DNA of 64,000 bases from Ruminococcaceae bacterium P7 (GCA_900100595.1 FMUA01000011.1:1-64000), one strand, 5' to 3'. Numbered from the stretch's first letter, positions 43,627 to 52,890 are shown. The notes: generated by a model not told the origin, from the letters alone. A program made the numbers and translations.

Positions 43627-43770
43627 AAATTAGCAAGAAATTAGCAAACAACGGGTTTCTTCAAGATTTGACACAACTCAAATTAGCAAGGTTTTTACTG
43701 CGTTTTTAGCGTGTTTTCCGACACGAAAACAGGGAAAATTATCTTTTTCCCAAATTAGAAATTAGCAAAT
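43627..43770. repeat. AAATTAGCAA arm-type repeats, left end
   Basis: AAATTAGCAA occurs at about 43627, 43638, 43680 and 43759, all direct, between the left core and the first gene. The same motif recurs at 54813-54876 beside the integrase gene. Likely integrase or Xis arm sites. Confidence 0.7.
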
Positions 43771-43791
43771 GGTGGCATTTTGGAGGAAGCT

Positions 43792-43980
43792 ATGAAACAA
43801 CAAAAAGAAAACGATTCAAATAGAACCTATCGCGTAGAGGATATTATTAAAATACTCGATATAGGACGCACGTCAGCGTACCGTCTTATCAATGAAGGTC
43901 ACTTCAAAGTAGTCAGAATCGGGTCGGCAATTCGTATTTCAAAAAAGTCATTTGACGAATGGCTTGACAATTCAGAATAG
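43792..43980 (+). CDS. Excisionase-like HTH protein, left end
   Basis: 62 residues of the MerR/Xis-type 'helix-turn-helix domain' family: 'YRVEDIIKILDIGRTSAYRL' with wing 'GHFKVVRIGSAIRISKKSFDEWL'. It is clearly paralogous to the protein at 53176 ('YKVDEIAAMLNIGRSSAYNL ... RIGNTIRVSKRSFDEWL'). These proteins bend att DNA during excision or act as small repressors. The ATG at 43792 follows GGAGG by five bases; a TTG twelve bases upstream overlaps that site. It lies directly after the left arm repeats. Confidence 0.82.
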   Translation: MKQQKENDSNRTYRVEDIIKILDIGRTSAYRLINEGHFKVVRIGSAIRISKKSFDEWLDNSE

Positions 43981-44063
43981 AATAACTCGGTCAATTATAG
44001 GCGCTTCATCGTTTTGGTGAGGCGCTTTTGTTATATACAAGCAAAATGAAAGGAGGAAAACGC

Positions 44064-44915
44064 ATGGCAGTTTTCAGAGTTGAGAAAGTAAAAGATTATA
44101 CGGTAATGAGCAATCACCATTTGCGCAACGTGAATCTCTCCTTAAAAGCAAAGGGTCTGATGTCTCTTATGCTTTCCTTGCCGGAGGATTGGGATTATAC
44201 GCTGAAAGGATTGGCGTGTATCTGCAAGGATGGTGTAGATTCCATTTCGAGGACGATCAAAGAGTTGGAGGATCATGGCTATCTTACGCGCCGGAGGTTT
44301 CGCTATCCGAACGGTCGTCTCGGAGATATTGAGTACACCATTCACGAACAGCCCGAAAGCGTGCCGGTTGAGCAGGCTCCACCAAAACCGGAATCACCTA
44401 AACGGGAAAAGCCCGTTCAGGTAAACTCAATTCAGGAAATCCCAGCACAGGCTGCGCCAACGTTGGAGAAACCCGCACAATTAAATACTAAACAATCAAA
44501 GACTAAAAAATCAAATACGAAAGAAATCAAAGATAAGATTGATAAGATAGACGCGCGCGCGTACTGCGAGCTGATCAAGCGCAATATCGAGTATGACATT
44601 CTTGTCGAACGCTACGGCGCGGAACGCTTAGATGCCGTTGTTGAGCTTATGCTTGAAGCGGTTGTATCTCAATCCCCGTATTGTGTGATTGCAGGAGGCA
44701 ATCTGCCGCGGGAGGTTGTCAGAGCGCGGCTGCTAAAGATCAACTCTGCGCACATCGAGTATGTTTTCGACTGCCTTGACGGAAACACGAGCAAGGTCGG
44801 AAACATCAAGGCATATGTGTTGGCAACGCTGTTCAACGCTCCTGCTACGATGGATGAATACTATCGCGCAGAAGTCAATCACGATTTTTCGTTGCATGAG
44901 CGACGTAAGGCGTGA
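44064..44915 (+). CDS. Replication-initiator-like winged-helix protein (DUF6017-like)
   Basis: 283 residues. The N-terminal 95 residues are the winged helix common to plasmid and element replication proteins of Firmicutes: 'VKDYTVMSNHHLRNVNLSLK', 'GLMSLMLSLPEDWDYTLKGL', 'SISRTIKELEDHGYLTRRR'. A Pro/Lys-rich linker (110-175) joins a C-terminal domain ('ARAYCELIKRNIEYDILVER ... IKAYVLATLFNAPATM') like DUF6017. It probably governs replication of the excised circle or mobilisation. GGAGG lies eight bases before the ATG at 44064; a frame beginning at 44028 has no ribosome site. Confidence 0.78.
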   Translation: MAVFRVEKVKDYTVMSNHHLRNVNLSLKAKGLMSLMLSLPEDWDYTLKGLACICKDGVDSISRTIKELEDHGYLTRRRFRYPNGRLGDIEYTIHEQPESVPVEQAPPKPESPKREKPVQVNSIQEIPAQAAPTLEKPAQLNTKQSKTKKSNTKEIKDKIDKIDARAYCELIKRNIEYDILVERYGAERLDAVVELMLEAVVSQSPYCVIAGGNLPREVVRARLLKINSAHIEYVFDCLDGNTSKVGNIKAYVLATLFNAPATMDEYYRAEVNHDFSLHERRKA

Positions 44916-44949
44916 TAATAAAACTCAAATCAAAACATAAAGGAGGCTG

Positions 44950-45003
44950 ATGAAAACCTATTTTATAAAAGAGCAGATTCGGCAGTATATTAAATTCAAA
45001 TGA
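44950..45003 (+). pseudogene. 5' fragment duplicating the start of the DUF3991 gene
   Basis: 17 codons, MKTYFIKEQIRQYIKFK, preceded by AAGGAGGCTG. The first 11 codons and the ribosome site closely match the start of the gene at 45870 (MTTYFTKEQIQQARK, AAGGAGGTTG). The toxin-antitoxin pair lies between this stub and the full gene, so the pair seems to have been inserted with partial duplication of the target. Confidence 0.65.
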
Positions 45004-45058
45004 CGATGAAACTATGAAACAGTAAATGTAAAAATTTTTGAATTCATGTGAAATCGTA

Positions 45059-45087
45059 TTGCTAATTGCTATACAAAGTGCTATAAT
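45059..45087 (+). promoter_or_regulatory. Promoter of the toxin-antitoxin pair
   Basis: TTGCTA (45059-45064), 17-bp spacer, TATAAT (45082-45087). The short repeat GCTA(A/T) (TTGCTAATTGCTAT) inside it could be antitoxin-bound. Confidence 0.65.
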
Positions 45088-45117
45088 ATACATGAAGTAA
45101 TTTTAGGAGGTTATTGT

Positions 45118-45414
45118 ATGGCAACCAAAACAGCTAATGTTACGGCGAGAGTTCAACCGGAGATCAAAGCACAAGCAGAAGCAGTATTAGAGCAAATCGG
45201 TATTCCTGTATCTGTGCTGATCGACACTTTATACAGACAGATTATTATGACCGGCGGTATTCCGTATTCGCTTTCGATTCCGAAAATCCAAACGCTTGAC
45301 AGTATGAGCTCCGAGCAGTTTGACGCAATGATGCAAAAAGGATACGATGAAGCGAAAGCCGGGAACGGTCTGTCGGTCGAAGATGCGTTTAAGAAAATCC
45401 GTGAAGGTATTTGA
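45118..45414 (+). CDS. RelB/DinJ-family antitoxin
   Basis: 98 residues. The N-terminal ribbon-helix-helix 'TANVTARVQPEIKAQAEAVL' and 'EQIGIPVSVLIDTLYRQI' is the DinJ/RelB DNA-binding and dimerisation fold; 'GGIPYSLSIP' is also typical of DinJ. The C-terminal part (SEQFDAMMQKGYDEAKAGNG) is the unstructured region that wraps the toxin. AGGAGG precedes the ATG. It ends 2 bases before the toxin ATG. It would repress its own promoter with the toxin as co-repressor. Confidence 0.88.
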   Translation: MATKTANVTARVQPEIKAQAEAVLEQIGIPVSVLIDTLYRQIIMTGGIPYSLSIPKIQTLDSMSSEQFDAMMQKGYDEAKAGNGLSVEDAFKKIREGI

Positions 45415-45416
45415 AT

Positions 45417-45740
45417 ATGGAATACTCCGTTAAATTGACTTCATATTCCGTATCTCAGATTCAAGAAACTGTTTCCTATATTTCAAAGGTTCTGCTTGTT
45501 CCCGAAACGGCTGTCGCTTGGTCTGACTATTTAGAAAAACAAATAGTGGGACTTAACAAAATGCCCGCAAGATTTCCTCTTGTAGATAAAGAGCCGTGGC
45601 GCTCTAACGGAATACGAAGAATGCCCGTGAAGAATTTTATAGTCTATTATTTTGTTGAGGAAAAAACAAAAGAAGTATGGGTTACAGCAGTTGTGTACTC
45701 AAAACGCAATCAACTTAACGCCTTAAAAGATATGCCATAA
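45417..45740 (+). CDS. RelE/ParE-family toxin
   Basis: 107 residues with the RelE/ParE fold: 'YSVKLTSYSVSQIQETVSYI' is the opening strand and helix, 'YLEKQIVGLNKMPARFPLVD' the second helix, and 'GIRRMPVKNFIVYYFVEEKT' plus 'VWVTAVVYSKRNQ' the terminal strands ending in the usual R/Q. The 'FPL' and 'RRMPVKNF..YY' features match ParE/RelE toxins that cleave ribosome-bound mRNA or poison gyrase; which activity applies is unclear. It is coupled to the antitoxin and followed by a terminator. Confidence 0.85.
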   Translation: MEYSVKLTSYSVSQIQETVSYISKVLLVPETAVAWSDYLEKQIVGLNKMPARFPLVDKEPWRSNGIRRMPVKNFIVYYFVEEKTKEVWVTAVVYSKRNQLNALKDMP

Positions 45741-45752
45741 AAATATTATTCT

Positions 45753-45780
45753 AAGAGAGCGTCGGTAATCGGCGCTCTTT
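45753..45780 (+). terminator. Terminator of the toxin-antitoxin cassette
   Basis: AAGAGAGCG (45753-45761) pairs with GCGCTCTTT (45772-45780) allowing G-U, just after the toxin stop. Confidence 0.75.
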
Positions 45781-45869
45781 GCTTATCTGTTTGAGAACAA
45801 TCACGATTATCCCATGCACGGGCGCTGCAAGGCGCCTTAATTTATTTAAACAACTTTCGAAGGAGGTTG

Positions 45870-46874
45870 ATGACTACCTATTTTACAAAGGAGCAGATTC
45901 AACAGGCGCGGAAAGCTGACCTGTTTGATTATCTGCAAGCAAACGAGCCCGGCGTTTTGAAGAAAGACGGTCGTAATTACCGTCACCGCGAGCACGACAG
46001 CTTGGTCTATGTGACGGCAAAAAACTTCTGGTACTGGAACAGCCGAGGCAAGAGCATTACCGCTCTGGACTATCTGATGGAGATCAGAGGTTACAGATTC
46101 AGCGAAGCGGTTTCCCGTCTGATCGGAGACGCGCCAACGAGAGCTTCACCGCAAGCCGCATATTCTCAAAATGACAGCAAGCCAATGCAGCAGCGACCTT
46201 CAAAGCTGTATCTCCCGTGGCCGAAGAAATGCGCGACCGGATATTTCAAATATCTGCGGAAACGCGGGATCAGCGCAAAGGTTATCCAAAGATGCCGTGA
46301 GCTGGGTTTGCTTTACGAGGGCAAATATAAGCCGAGGAAGGACGAGAAGATCGTTCCCGTCTGTGTGTTCGTCGGTAAAGACGAAGCGGGCAAAATAAAA
46401 TTTGCCTGTATGAGAGGGATTTACGAGCAAGTCAAGAAAGACGTTTACGGCAGCGACAAGGCGTTCAGCTTTTGCTTGCCGCCGGAAAAGCCGCACAGCA
46501 GTCAGGTCGCCGTCTTTGAAGCGCCGATCGACGCGCTCTCTCACGCGACCTTGCAGGAGCTTGACGGCTGGAAGTGGAACGGCTACCGCCTTTCGCTCGG
46601 CGGCACCTCGCATGTCGCGCTGTTCGCCTTTTTGGAGCGTCACCCCGAAATCCGGCGCGTCGATCTCTATCTGGACAACGACTGTGCGGGTTTGAAGAAC
46701 GCCCGAAAGATTCAGGCTATGCTGCGGGACAATCCCGGTTTCAAGGATATCCGCGTTGGGGTTCACCCTCCGCGAGAGGGCAAGGATTACAACGAAATGC
46801 TGCAAATCCGATTACAGCAAGTCAATCAAAATAACCGACGCCGCCGTGAAAAACAGGCGGCTTTTTCAATTTAG
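45870..46874 (+). CDS. DUF3991/toprim-domain protein
   Basis: 334 residues. The first 90 residues are a primase CHC2-like zinc-finger remnant ('GVLKKDGRNYRHREHDSLVY', 'NFWYWNSRGKSITALDYLME'). Residues 115-240 are DUF3991 and residues 210-320 a Toprim domain: 'QVAVFEAPIDALSHATL' supplies the acidic Glu and 'VDLYLDNDCAGLKNARKI' the DxD motif. Proteins like this accompany replication or mobilisation genes on integrative elements and may prime DNA synthesis. AAGGAGG precedes the ATG at 45870. A stub of the same gene start lies at 44950. Confidence 0.85.
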   Translation: MTTYFTKEQIQQARKADLFDYLQANEPGVLKKDGRNYRHREHDSLVYVTAKNFWYWNSRGKSITALDYLMEIRGYRFSEAVSRLIGDAPTRASPQAAYSQNDSKPMQQRPSKLYLPWPKKCATGYFKYLRKRGISAKVIQRCRELGLLYEGKYKPRKDEKIVPVCVFVGKDEAGKIKFACMRGIYEQVKKDVYGSDKAFSFCLPPEKPHSSQVAVFEAPIDALSHATLQELDGWKWNGYRLSLGGTSHVALFAFLERHPEIRRVDLYLDNDCAGLKNARKIQAMLRDNPGFKDIRVGVHPPREGKDYNEMLQIRLQQVNQNNRRRREKQAAFSI

Positions 46875-46886
46875 ACAGGAGGCAAA

Positions 46887-47171
46887 ATGAAAAACAAAAC
46901 AAACGCGGTACAGGTTATCGCGAGAGCAACCAAATGTCCCGACTTTGAGCCGGACGAAATCTTTTCCTTAATGCGCAGGCTGAATATGAACGAAAAAGGT
47001 CTCGCAATCCTGATGAATGTCACGCCGGCGACGGTGCGGCTCTGGACGTCCGGCGCGGTCAAGCCCTGCGGTACGGCAAAGCGCATTATGCAGATTTACA
47101 GCGCGTGTCCTGAGGTTATCAGCAAGATTTCCGTAGAGACGGAGGAATCAAATGCCGAAACAGATACATGA
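46887..47171 (+). CDS. HTH DNA-binding protein of the element
   Basis: 94 residues. The region 'DFEPDEIFSLMRRLNMNEKG' and 'LAILMNVTPATVRLWTSGAV' gives an Xre/NadS-like helix-turn-helix, with 'KPCGTAKRIMQIYSACP' after it. It starts 12 bases after the toprim gene behind an AGGAGG and overlaps the next gene by 20 bp, so it belongs to the same operon. It probably regulates element genes. Confidence 0.78.
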   Translation: MKNKTNAVQVIARATKCPDFEPDEIFSLMRRLNMNEKGLAILMNVTPATVRLWTSGAVKPCGTAKRIMQIYSACPEVISKISVETEESNAETDT

Positions 47172-48159
47172 GGATTTCGGCGAGAAGATAGGCGGCGCGA
47201 AAAAAGATTTGTGGAGCGTCCGAGGTTTATACACCGACGACCTCGACGAGATGAACGAGCGCGAGGCTGAGAAGTACGTCAAAAAGGATAATATCTGGAA
47301 AAAGCCCGACTATCAGGCTATGCTTGACGACGGCGTGCCGATCGGCGTGGTTTATTACATCAAAAAGGTGCGCGACGCGGTACCTGCAACGCCGCGATAC
47401 TACCGGGTCTATGATTCCGAGGATAAATACTATCAGCAAAAACAGTATATCACAACTGTCCGTCAGCTTCAAGAGGTCATGGAGAAGGTTCGCAATGTTG
47501 AGGACGCGAAAGCCGCCTTTGCCGAGTTTTATGTAGAAAACGGTTATCTGCGTCCTGTTCAGGATTGGAACGGTCGGACTGCCTATGAACGGACGCGCGA
47601 TTATACGCACAATCCGGCGTTGACGGAAAATCTGCGGTACACAATCAGGATCACTTCAAGCGCTCAGTTTGAGCACGATTTTGCCCGCGGCGCGAAGGAC
47701 GCTCAATTTCTGGTACCGAAGGAGCAGAAGATACCGCGCGGCTACAATATTCGGCAATATGACGGCAACGGTTATTCGAGAAACGGAGATTGGAAACCAG
47801 ACACCTACTATGTAACACACGGTCACTATATTTTGGAGACCAATTTTGAAACACGTGACGAAGCGCTGCGCTGGGTGCAGGAGTACGCAAAAAGCCGTTC
47901 CAAAAGCGGCAAGCAGCGTTTTGTCCCTCCGCAGTTGGAATATATTAACCGGTCGGGACCTGATTTCAGAAACGGTCAGGAGATCACCGGACAGCACTAC
48001 CTTGATACCTTCGGATTCCGCGGCGGCGAATTTGGTAACTGGCTGAATCAGAACGACCGTCAGGCGTCTTTGAATATGGGCTTTGAGGCGTTGAAGGGTT
48101 TGGCAGATCGATTTAGGTACCTACTATGTCAGGGAAACAAAAGCGCCCACCGGCTTTGA
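47152..48159 (+). pseudogene. LPD-type polyvalent protein, 3' end lost by fusion
   Basis: The first 320 codons read as a mobile-element protein with a large-polyvalent-protein-associated domain (LPD): 'FGFRGGEFGNWLNQNDRQAS' and 'LNMGFEALKGLAD' are its signature, and 'GRTAYERTRDYTHNP' is upstream. At about 48107 the sequence switches to pilin DNA out of frame, giving the unrelated tail RYLLCQGNKSAHRL. In related proteins the LPD domain continues and further domains (often helicase or methyltransferase) follow. A deletion from inside this gene into the pilin gene explains the join. A truncated product may still be made. Confidence 0.7.
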
Positions 48160-49693
48160 GCTGTCAAATGAAATCAAGGAGCTGGTGATTGACGCTATCC
48201 GTGAGGAACCGTATGCTGTTGAGTTTGAGGATAATCCTGTCGCGGCTCCGCTCTCCATTCTGCTTCAAAAGAGAAACGCGACGACCGGCGCGGACACTCA
48301 GGCTGATGTGTCCGGCGCGGAGTACACGGTTTCCTACTATACGGACTTCCTTGACGAAGAAATGATCGGCGCGCTCGCTCCTGCGAGAACATGGGTGTTT
48401 TCCGTTGATGGAAACGGTATGTGCAGGTATGACGCGGAGCATTTGGTTTCGGGCGACGCTCTTTACACGGACGGCAGCGGCAACAACGTTCTTCCACTTG
48501 GCACCGTGAAAATCAAGGAAACCAAAGCACCTGACGGATTTTATCTTGACGAGATGGTATTTATCCGTCAGATCACGGCTGAGACCGCCGCAGATGTGAC
48601 GAGGTACAACGTCCCCGTATCAGACGAGTATGAGATTACCAATCTTACCTTCTCCGGCGAGAAGAAGTGGGACGACGATAACGATCGCGACGGCAAGCGT
48701 CCCAAGAGCGTCACGATCGAGCTGTACAGGGACGGCGAGCTGATCGATACCGCTGTCGTTTCAAAAGAAACCGGTTGGAAATATGAGTTCACCAACTTGC
48801 CGAAAGCGTATGTCGATATGTCTCTTGAAGAACACGTCCATAACTACACCTACGAAATCAAAGAGGGCGACGTAGAGTTTTATTCAAGTAAATCTACGGG
48901 CGTTTTGACCCATCCTGAGGATGAAACCCATTTGATTTGTGATTTCACCAATCACTACAAGCCGGCAAAAATCTCTGTGGACGGCACAAAGAGCTGGGAT
49001 GATTACAACAACCGCTTAGGCTTGCGTCCGAAAACGATCAAGGTCATTCTCAACCGCGACGGCAAAAAGCTCAGCGAGGTCACGACCTCTGAGGCTCAGA
49101 ACTGGTCGTATTCGTTTAAGAATCTGTACAAGTACCACGACGGCGGCAACGAGTACGTCTATACCGTGACCGAGGAATCGGTACCCGGCTACACCTTGAC
49201 GGTTGACGGCTATAATATGAAAAACACACTAAAATCCGGCTCCGTTACCCTGAATAAGAAAGACGGACGCAACAAGCCGATGGAGGGTGTCGTTTTCAAG
49301 CTGTTTACCGAGGACGGCAAGCCGGTCAAATCATCTCGCAACGGAACAAAATACAAATACAGCGGCTTATCCGACAAGGAGGACGACGCGGAATATACCA
49401 CCAACGCAGACGGTCAGATCATTGTTGAGAACCTGCCCTGCGGGAAATACTACTTTACGGAGTTTCAGAGCGCAGACGGCTTTATGCCTTACGGCGATAA
49501 GCTGGAATTTGAGATCGACGGTGAAACCGACGCTTCATTGAGCGTCAAGCTCGACGTCAAGAATGAAAAGGCGGTCATGCCAGAGACAGGCGGCTTCGGT
49601 AACGGATTATTCAGCTTATTATCCGCTGCGCTTGCTGCTTTCGGCGCGGCTTTCCTTTATACAACAATTAAACTATCAAAAAAGAAAGGTTGA
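48110..49693 (+). pseudogene. LPXTG pilin/adhesin with Cna_B domains, 5' end missing
   Basis: The frame opens in the deletion junction and reads a SpaA/Cna_B tail 'GTYYVRETKAPTGFELSNEI', then a full set of domains: SpaA-type (48250-48640), Cna_B ('SGEKKWDDDNDRDGKRPKSV'), Cna_B ('VDGTKSWDDYNNRLGLRPKT'), SpaA ('GSVTLNKKDGRNKPMEGVVF'), sorting signal MPETGG, membrane helix and KLSKKKG. The signal peptide and N-terminal domains are absent; only an unlikely GTG (48185) could start it. Cna_B domains form Lys-Asn isopeptide bonds, and this protein would have been the pilus tip or minor pilin processed by the sortases below. Confidence 0.8.
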
Positions 49694-49698
49694 TACTG

Positions 49699-51225
49699 TT
49701 GAAAAAAAGAATGTTCACCATGATTTTCGCAATCATTCTGGTGATTGCGGTTTCCATTCCCTGCGTTTCTGCGGCAACAAGCGAGCTGACGACCACGAAG
49801 AAGGTCAGCTTTACTGCAGAATGTTCCAAGCCCGGCTATGAGTTTTCGGTTTACAAGATCGCAGACCTCAAAACCACGACTAACCCGTATTCCGTCAAGT
49901 ACGACGTAAAGGTCAGCTCCGGCGAGGTTCAGGCGATGGTCGCGGACGGCAATCTCAGCGACGCGAACAGAGCTAAAATCCTGAACGCGCTCGATAAAGA
50001 CACCGCGCTTGCCGGTGCAACGATCGTCGGCACCTACAAGGTCGATACCGACGGCAGCAGCAAGACGTTTTCCAATCTGGCGCAGGGTATCTACTATGTC
50101 CGCGCGACTAACTTTCCTTCCGGCGTGAAGAAGGTCACCAATTCCGCTTTCGCGCTCCCTTACTACACTGCCGAAAACGGCTGGGTGTATGACCTCGATA
50201 CGATCAATCTTGCCGCGAAGGTAGAAGAAGATAACCCCGACATTGAAAAGGAAATCACCAATTCAACAAAAAATAACGTAAACTATACCGACGTATCTAT
50301 CGGCGATACCGTTGAATTCAAAATCGAATCCTCTGTTGTCGGCGCGGTCAACAATGTTGACGTGCTTGATTTCAAGCTCAACAGCTATGTTGTGACTGAC
50401 ATTATGAGCAAGGGTCTGACACTCGATCAAAAGAGCTTTGCACTCTCCCTCGAAGATGAAAATGACAAAAACCTCGCGGAGATTTCCGCTTCCGATTACA
50501 CGGTCAATGTTACCGCTGAGGCGGGCAGAGATACCAACTTCACCGTTTCGCTGAAAAAGGATTATCTGCAAAAGCCCGGCTTTTACGCAGCCGACCATGT
50601 TGCGATCCGCTTTTCGGCAGTTCTGAATAAGTTCGCGACGACCGAGCCCGTCGGTAACCCCAACGATGCGGTCAAGCTCACCTATACCAATAAGAACGAC
50701 GTAAAGGGAGAGGTTGACGGCAACAAGGTCTTTGTTTACACATATCACATTCAGGTACATAAGCTGGACGAGAAGGGCAAGGCGCTTTCGGGCGCGGAAT
50801 TTGCTCTGTACAAGACTGAGGCTGACGCTAAGGCGGAGGATAAAGCTATTGCAACAGGCACCTCCGATAAGGACGGTCTTGTGGTGTTCAGCAATGCCAA
50901 CAACGAAGAAATGCTGCTCCAAAGCGGAAAGTATTTCGTCAAGGAGACCAAAGCGCCCACAGGCTACAACCGCTATACCGACGTCATTCCTGCTGAAATC
51001 ACCGTTTCCTACGGCGACACTCTGACGAACGGAACCTATATCGTAAACGGCCCCGACCTCGGATTTGTTTCCTTTGACGTCAAGAACTCCAAAACCGTAC
51101 TTCCGCAGACCGGCGGACAGGGTAATGTGATCATCTATTCTGTCGCCGTGTCACTTGCAGTCGCGGGCGGCGTTATCCTTCTGGTTCTCAGAAGAAAAAA
51201 GAAGTCCGCTGATAAGTCGGCGTAA
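49699..51225 (+). CDS. LPXTG major pilin (SpaA-type fimbrial backbone)
   Basis: About 508 residues. Signal peptide to 'VSIPCVSAA'; an N-terminal pilin domain with 'WVYDLDTINLAAKVEEDNPD'; a fimbrial isopeptide domain ('NYTDVSIGDTVEFKIESSVV'); a SpaA domain ('KLDEKGKALSGAEFALYKTE ... YFVKETKAPTGYNRY'); sorting motif LPQTGG, a membrane helix and RRKKK tail. This is the layout of Gram-positive backbone pilins polymerised by class C sortase. The start is uncertain: TTG at 49699 sits ten bases after AAAGG; ATG at 49711 is an alternative. Sortase genes follow at 26 bases. Confidence 0.88.
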   Translation: MKKRMFTMIFAIILVIAVSIPCVSAATSELTTTKKVSFTAECSKPGYEFSVYKIADLKTTTNPYSVKYDVKVSSGEVQAMVADGNLSDANRAKILNALDKDTALAGATIVGTYKVDTDGSSKTFSNLAQGIYYVRATNFPSGVKKVTNSAFALPYYTAENGWVYDLDTINLAAKVEEDNPDIEKEITNSTKNNVNYTDVSIGDTVEFKIESSVVGAVNNVDVLDFKLNSYVVTDIMSKGLTLDQKSFALSLEDENDKNLAEISASDYTVNVTAEAGRDTNFTVSLKKDYLQKPGFYAADHVAIRFSAVLNKFATTEPVGNPNDAVKLTYTNKNDVKGEVDGNKVFVYTYHIQVHKLDEKGKALSGAEFALYKTEADAKAEDKAIATGTSDKDGLVVFSNANNEEMLLQSGKYFVKETKAPTGYNRYTDVIPAEITVSYGDTLTNGTYIVNGPDLGFVSFDVKNSKTVLPQTGGQGNVIIYSVAVSLAVAGGVILLVLRRKKKSADKSA

Positions 51226-51251
51226 ATCCTTTTAACTGAGGACGGTAACAG

Positions 51252-52082
51252 ATGAAGAATAAAATTTTACCGGTAATCGCCGCCGTCATTCTGATAGCCG
51301 CATTCGGCGTTGCTCTTTATCCGACGGTATCACAGGGAATCAATCAGCTTATGTCCGAGAGCGCGATCACGCAGTACAACGATACCGTGGACACGTTATC
51401 CGCTGCGGAAAAGACAAGGCAGCTCGCCGCAGCGGAGGAATACAACCACGGTTTGTCGGAGCGCGTTGCCGACAGCTTTTCAGCTGAGGCGTTCGTGAGC
51501 GACGAAAGCTATCTGCGAATTCTCAATGTTACGGAAAACGGTCAGATCGGCACGATCGATATTCCCTCGATCGATTGCCGTCTGCCCATATTTCACGGCA
51601 GCGGCGAAGATATGCTCACAAAGGGAGCCGTCCATTTAGCAGGAACGGCGTTCCCGATTGGAAGCGATTCCGCGCGGTCGGTGATTTCGGCGCATACGGC
51701 TTATCCGGGCAAAATCTTTTTTGACAGATTAACGGAAGTGAAAATCGGTGATAGATTCTCTGTTACCGTCCTCGGAGATACCTATTATTACAAGGTCGTG
51801 GAAATCAATACGGTTCTGCCCGATGAAACCGAATATCTGCTGCCTGAAAAGGGCAGAGATTTGGTAACGCTGGTTACCTGTACGCCGTATTCGGTCAACA
51901 CTCACAGGCTGCTTGTCACGGGAGAACGCGACAGGCAGCCGCGCACCGAGGCGAGGTCAGTACCGCTCAAACAGGAAAAGTCGAACAGCGTTATTTTATC
52001 TGTTGCGCTGAGCGTAACGGTGATTGCAGTCGGCTTGATAATAGCAATTAGAGCGGTTAGGAGAAGAAAGCATGAGAAATAA
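51252..52082 (+). CDS. Class C-type sortase (pilin polymerase)
   Basis: 276 residues with an N-terminal membrane anchor and a C-terminal anchor (SNSVILSVALSVTVIAVGLI), the two-anchor form of class C sortases. Catalytic residues: His148 (VISAHTAYPG), Cys210 (TLVTCTPYS) and Arg219 (NTHRLLVTGER). 'TLVTCTPY.VNTHR' is the class C signature. Class C sortases link pilin subunits through LPXTG and a pilin-motif lysine; the backbone pilin is encoded directly upstream. It overlaps the next sortase gene by 11 bp. Confidence 0.93.
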   Translation: MKNKILPVIAAVILIAAFGVALYPTVSQGINQLMSESAITQYNDTVDTLSAAEKTRQLAAAEEYNHGLSERVADSFSAEAFVSDESYLRILNVTENGQIGTIDIPSIDCRLPIFHGSGEDMLTKGAVHLAGTAFPIGSDSARSVISAHTAYPGKIFFDRLTEVKIGDRFSVTVLGDTYYYKVVEINTVLPDETEYLLPEKGRDLVTLVTCTPYSVNTHRLLVTGERDRQPRTEARSVPLKQEKSNSVILSVALSVTVIAVGLIIAIRAVRRRKHEK

Positions 52083-52890
52083 AGTATTATTGGCGATAGC
52101 CCTTCTCCTGATCCTTATCAGCGCGTCGTTGTTTACCTATCCTGAGGTTTCCAAGCAGGTTGTGCAGGGTCAAAACGACGTTGTTATCTCTCGCTTTGAT
52201 AAAACCGCCGGGAATGTTCAGGGTGACGACGGCGGCAAGGACGATGAAAGTGATAACGGCCACGACAGCGGTTACAGCACCTATGAAGAAGCGGCTGCGG
52301 ACGGCGCGGTCAACGACGAGGGCTATCTGATCAATGACGACGGAGAGATCGTTTCCGAATATCCCGTAGTGTTCCAAATGGATTTGGACAGACTGTATCG
52401 GGACAGCACCGCTTATAACGCCGCTTTGAACGAACGGCAGGATATGAACGTAGATTTTTCCGTCGCCGCGCTTGATTTGGCCGACTACGGAGTTTTCGAC
52501 GGTATCTACGGCTACGTCAGCGCGCCGTCTATCGGGCTGAATATCCCGCTCTACTTGGGAGCGAGTGAAAGCAACATGGCTTGGGGCAGTGCGCATTTGT
52601 ATCATACGTCGCTGCCTTTGGGCGGCGAGAGCACCAATACCGTCATAGCCGGACACACGGGTTATTTTGGAAGAACCGTTTTTGATTATCTCCCTCAGCT
52701 CAGCGAGGGAGATATAGTCAGCGTGACGACCTACTTTGATACGCTTGATTACCGCGTCGCCGCCAAAAAGGAGATTACGGCGACGGAGACAAATGATTTA
52801 TACATTTCAAAAGGAAAAGATTTGCTCACGCTGATCACCTGCGCGAGAATGGGAAAATCCCGCTACGAGGTCATTTGCGAGAGAGCGTGA
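52072..52890 (+). CDS. Second sortase
   Basis: 272 residues: N-terminal anchor (1-24), an acidic linker rich in Asp/Gly (48-75), and a sortase domain with His195 (VIAGHTGYFG), Cys257 (TLITCARM) and Arg264 (KSRYEVICERA). It lacks the class C C-terminal anchor, so it may be the housekeeping-type partner that attaches finished pili to the wall, or may process the tip protein. The linker is unusual. Its last 73 codons (from 52670) lie in the 452-bp segment duplicated at 42357, leaving a pseudogene copy there. Confidence 0.88.
   Translation: MRNKVLLAIALLLILISASLFTYPEVSKQVVQGQNDVVISRFDKTAGNVQGDDGGKDDESDNGHDSGYSTYEEAAADGAVNDEGYLINDDGEIVSEYPVVFQMDLDRLYRDSTAYNAALNERQDMNVDFSVAALDLADYGVFDGIYGYVSAPSIGLNIPLYLGASESNMAWGSAHLYHTSLPLGGESTNTVIAGHTGYFGRTVFDYLPQLSEGDIVSVTTYFDTLDYRVAAKKEITATETNDLYISKGKDLLTLITCARMGKSRYEVICERA

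Noticed and set aside
43242..43770. CRISPR-like spacing of short repeats
   Set aside because: Repeat units are only 8-10 bp, unevenly spaced, partly inverted, and lie at att sites; integrase arm sites fit better. No cas gene is present.
48195..48497. Minus-strand ORF opposite the pilin gene
   Set aside because: Shadow frame, basic and Cys/Arg-rich, within clear Cna_B/SpaA coding sequence.
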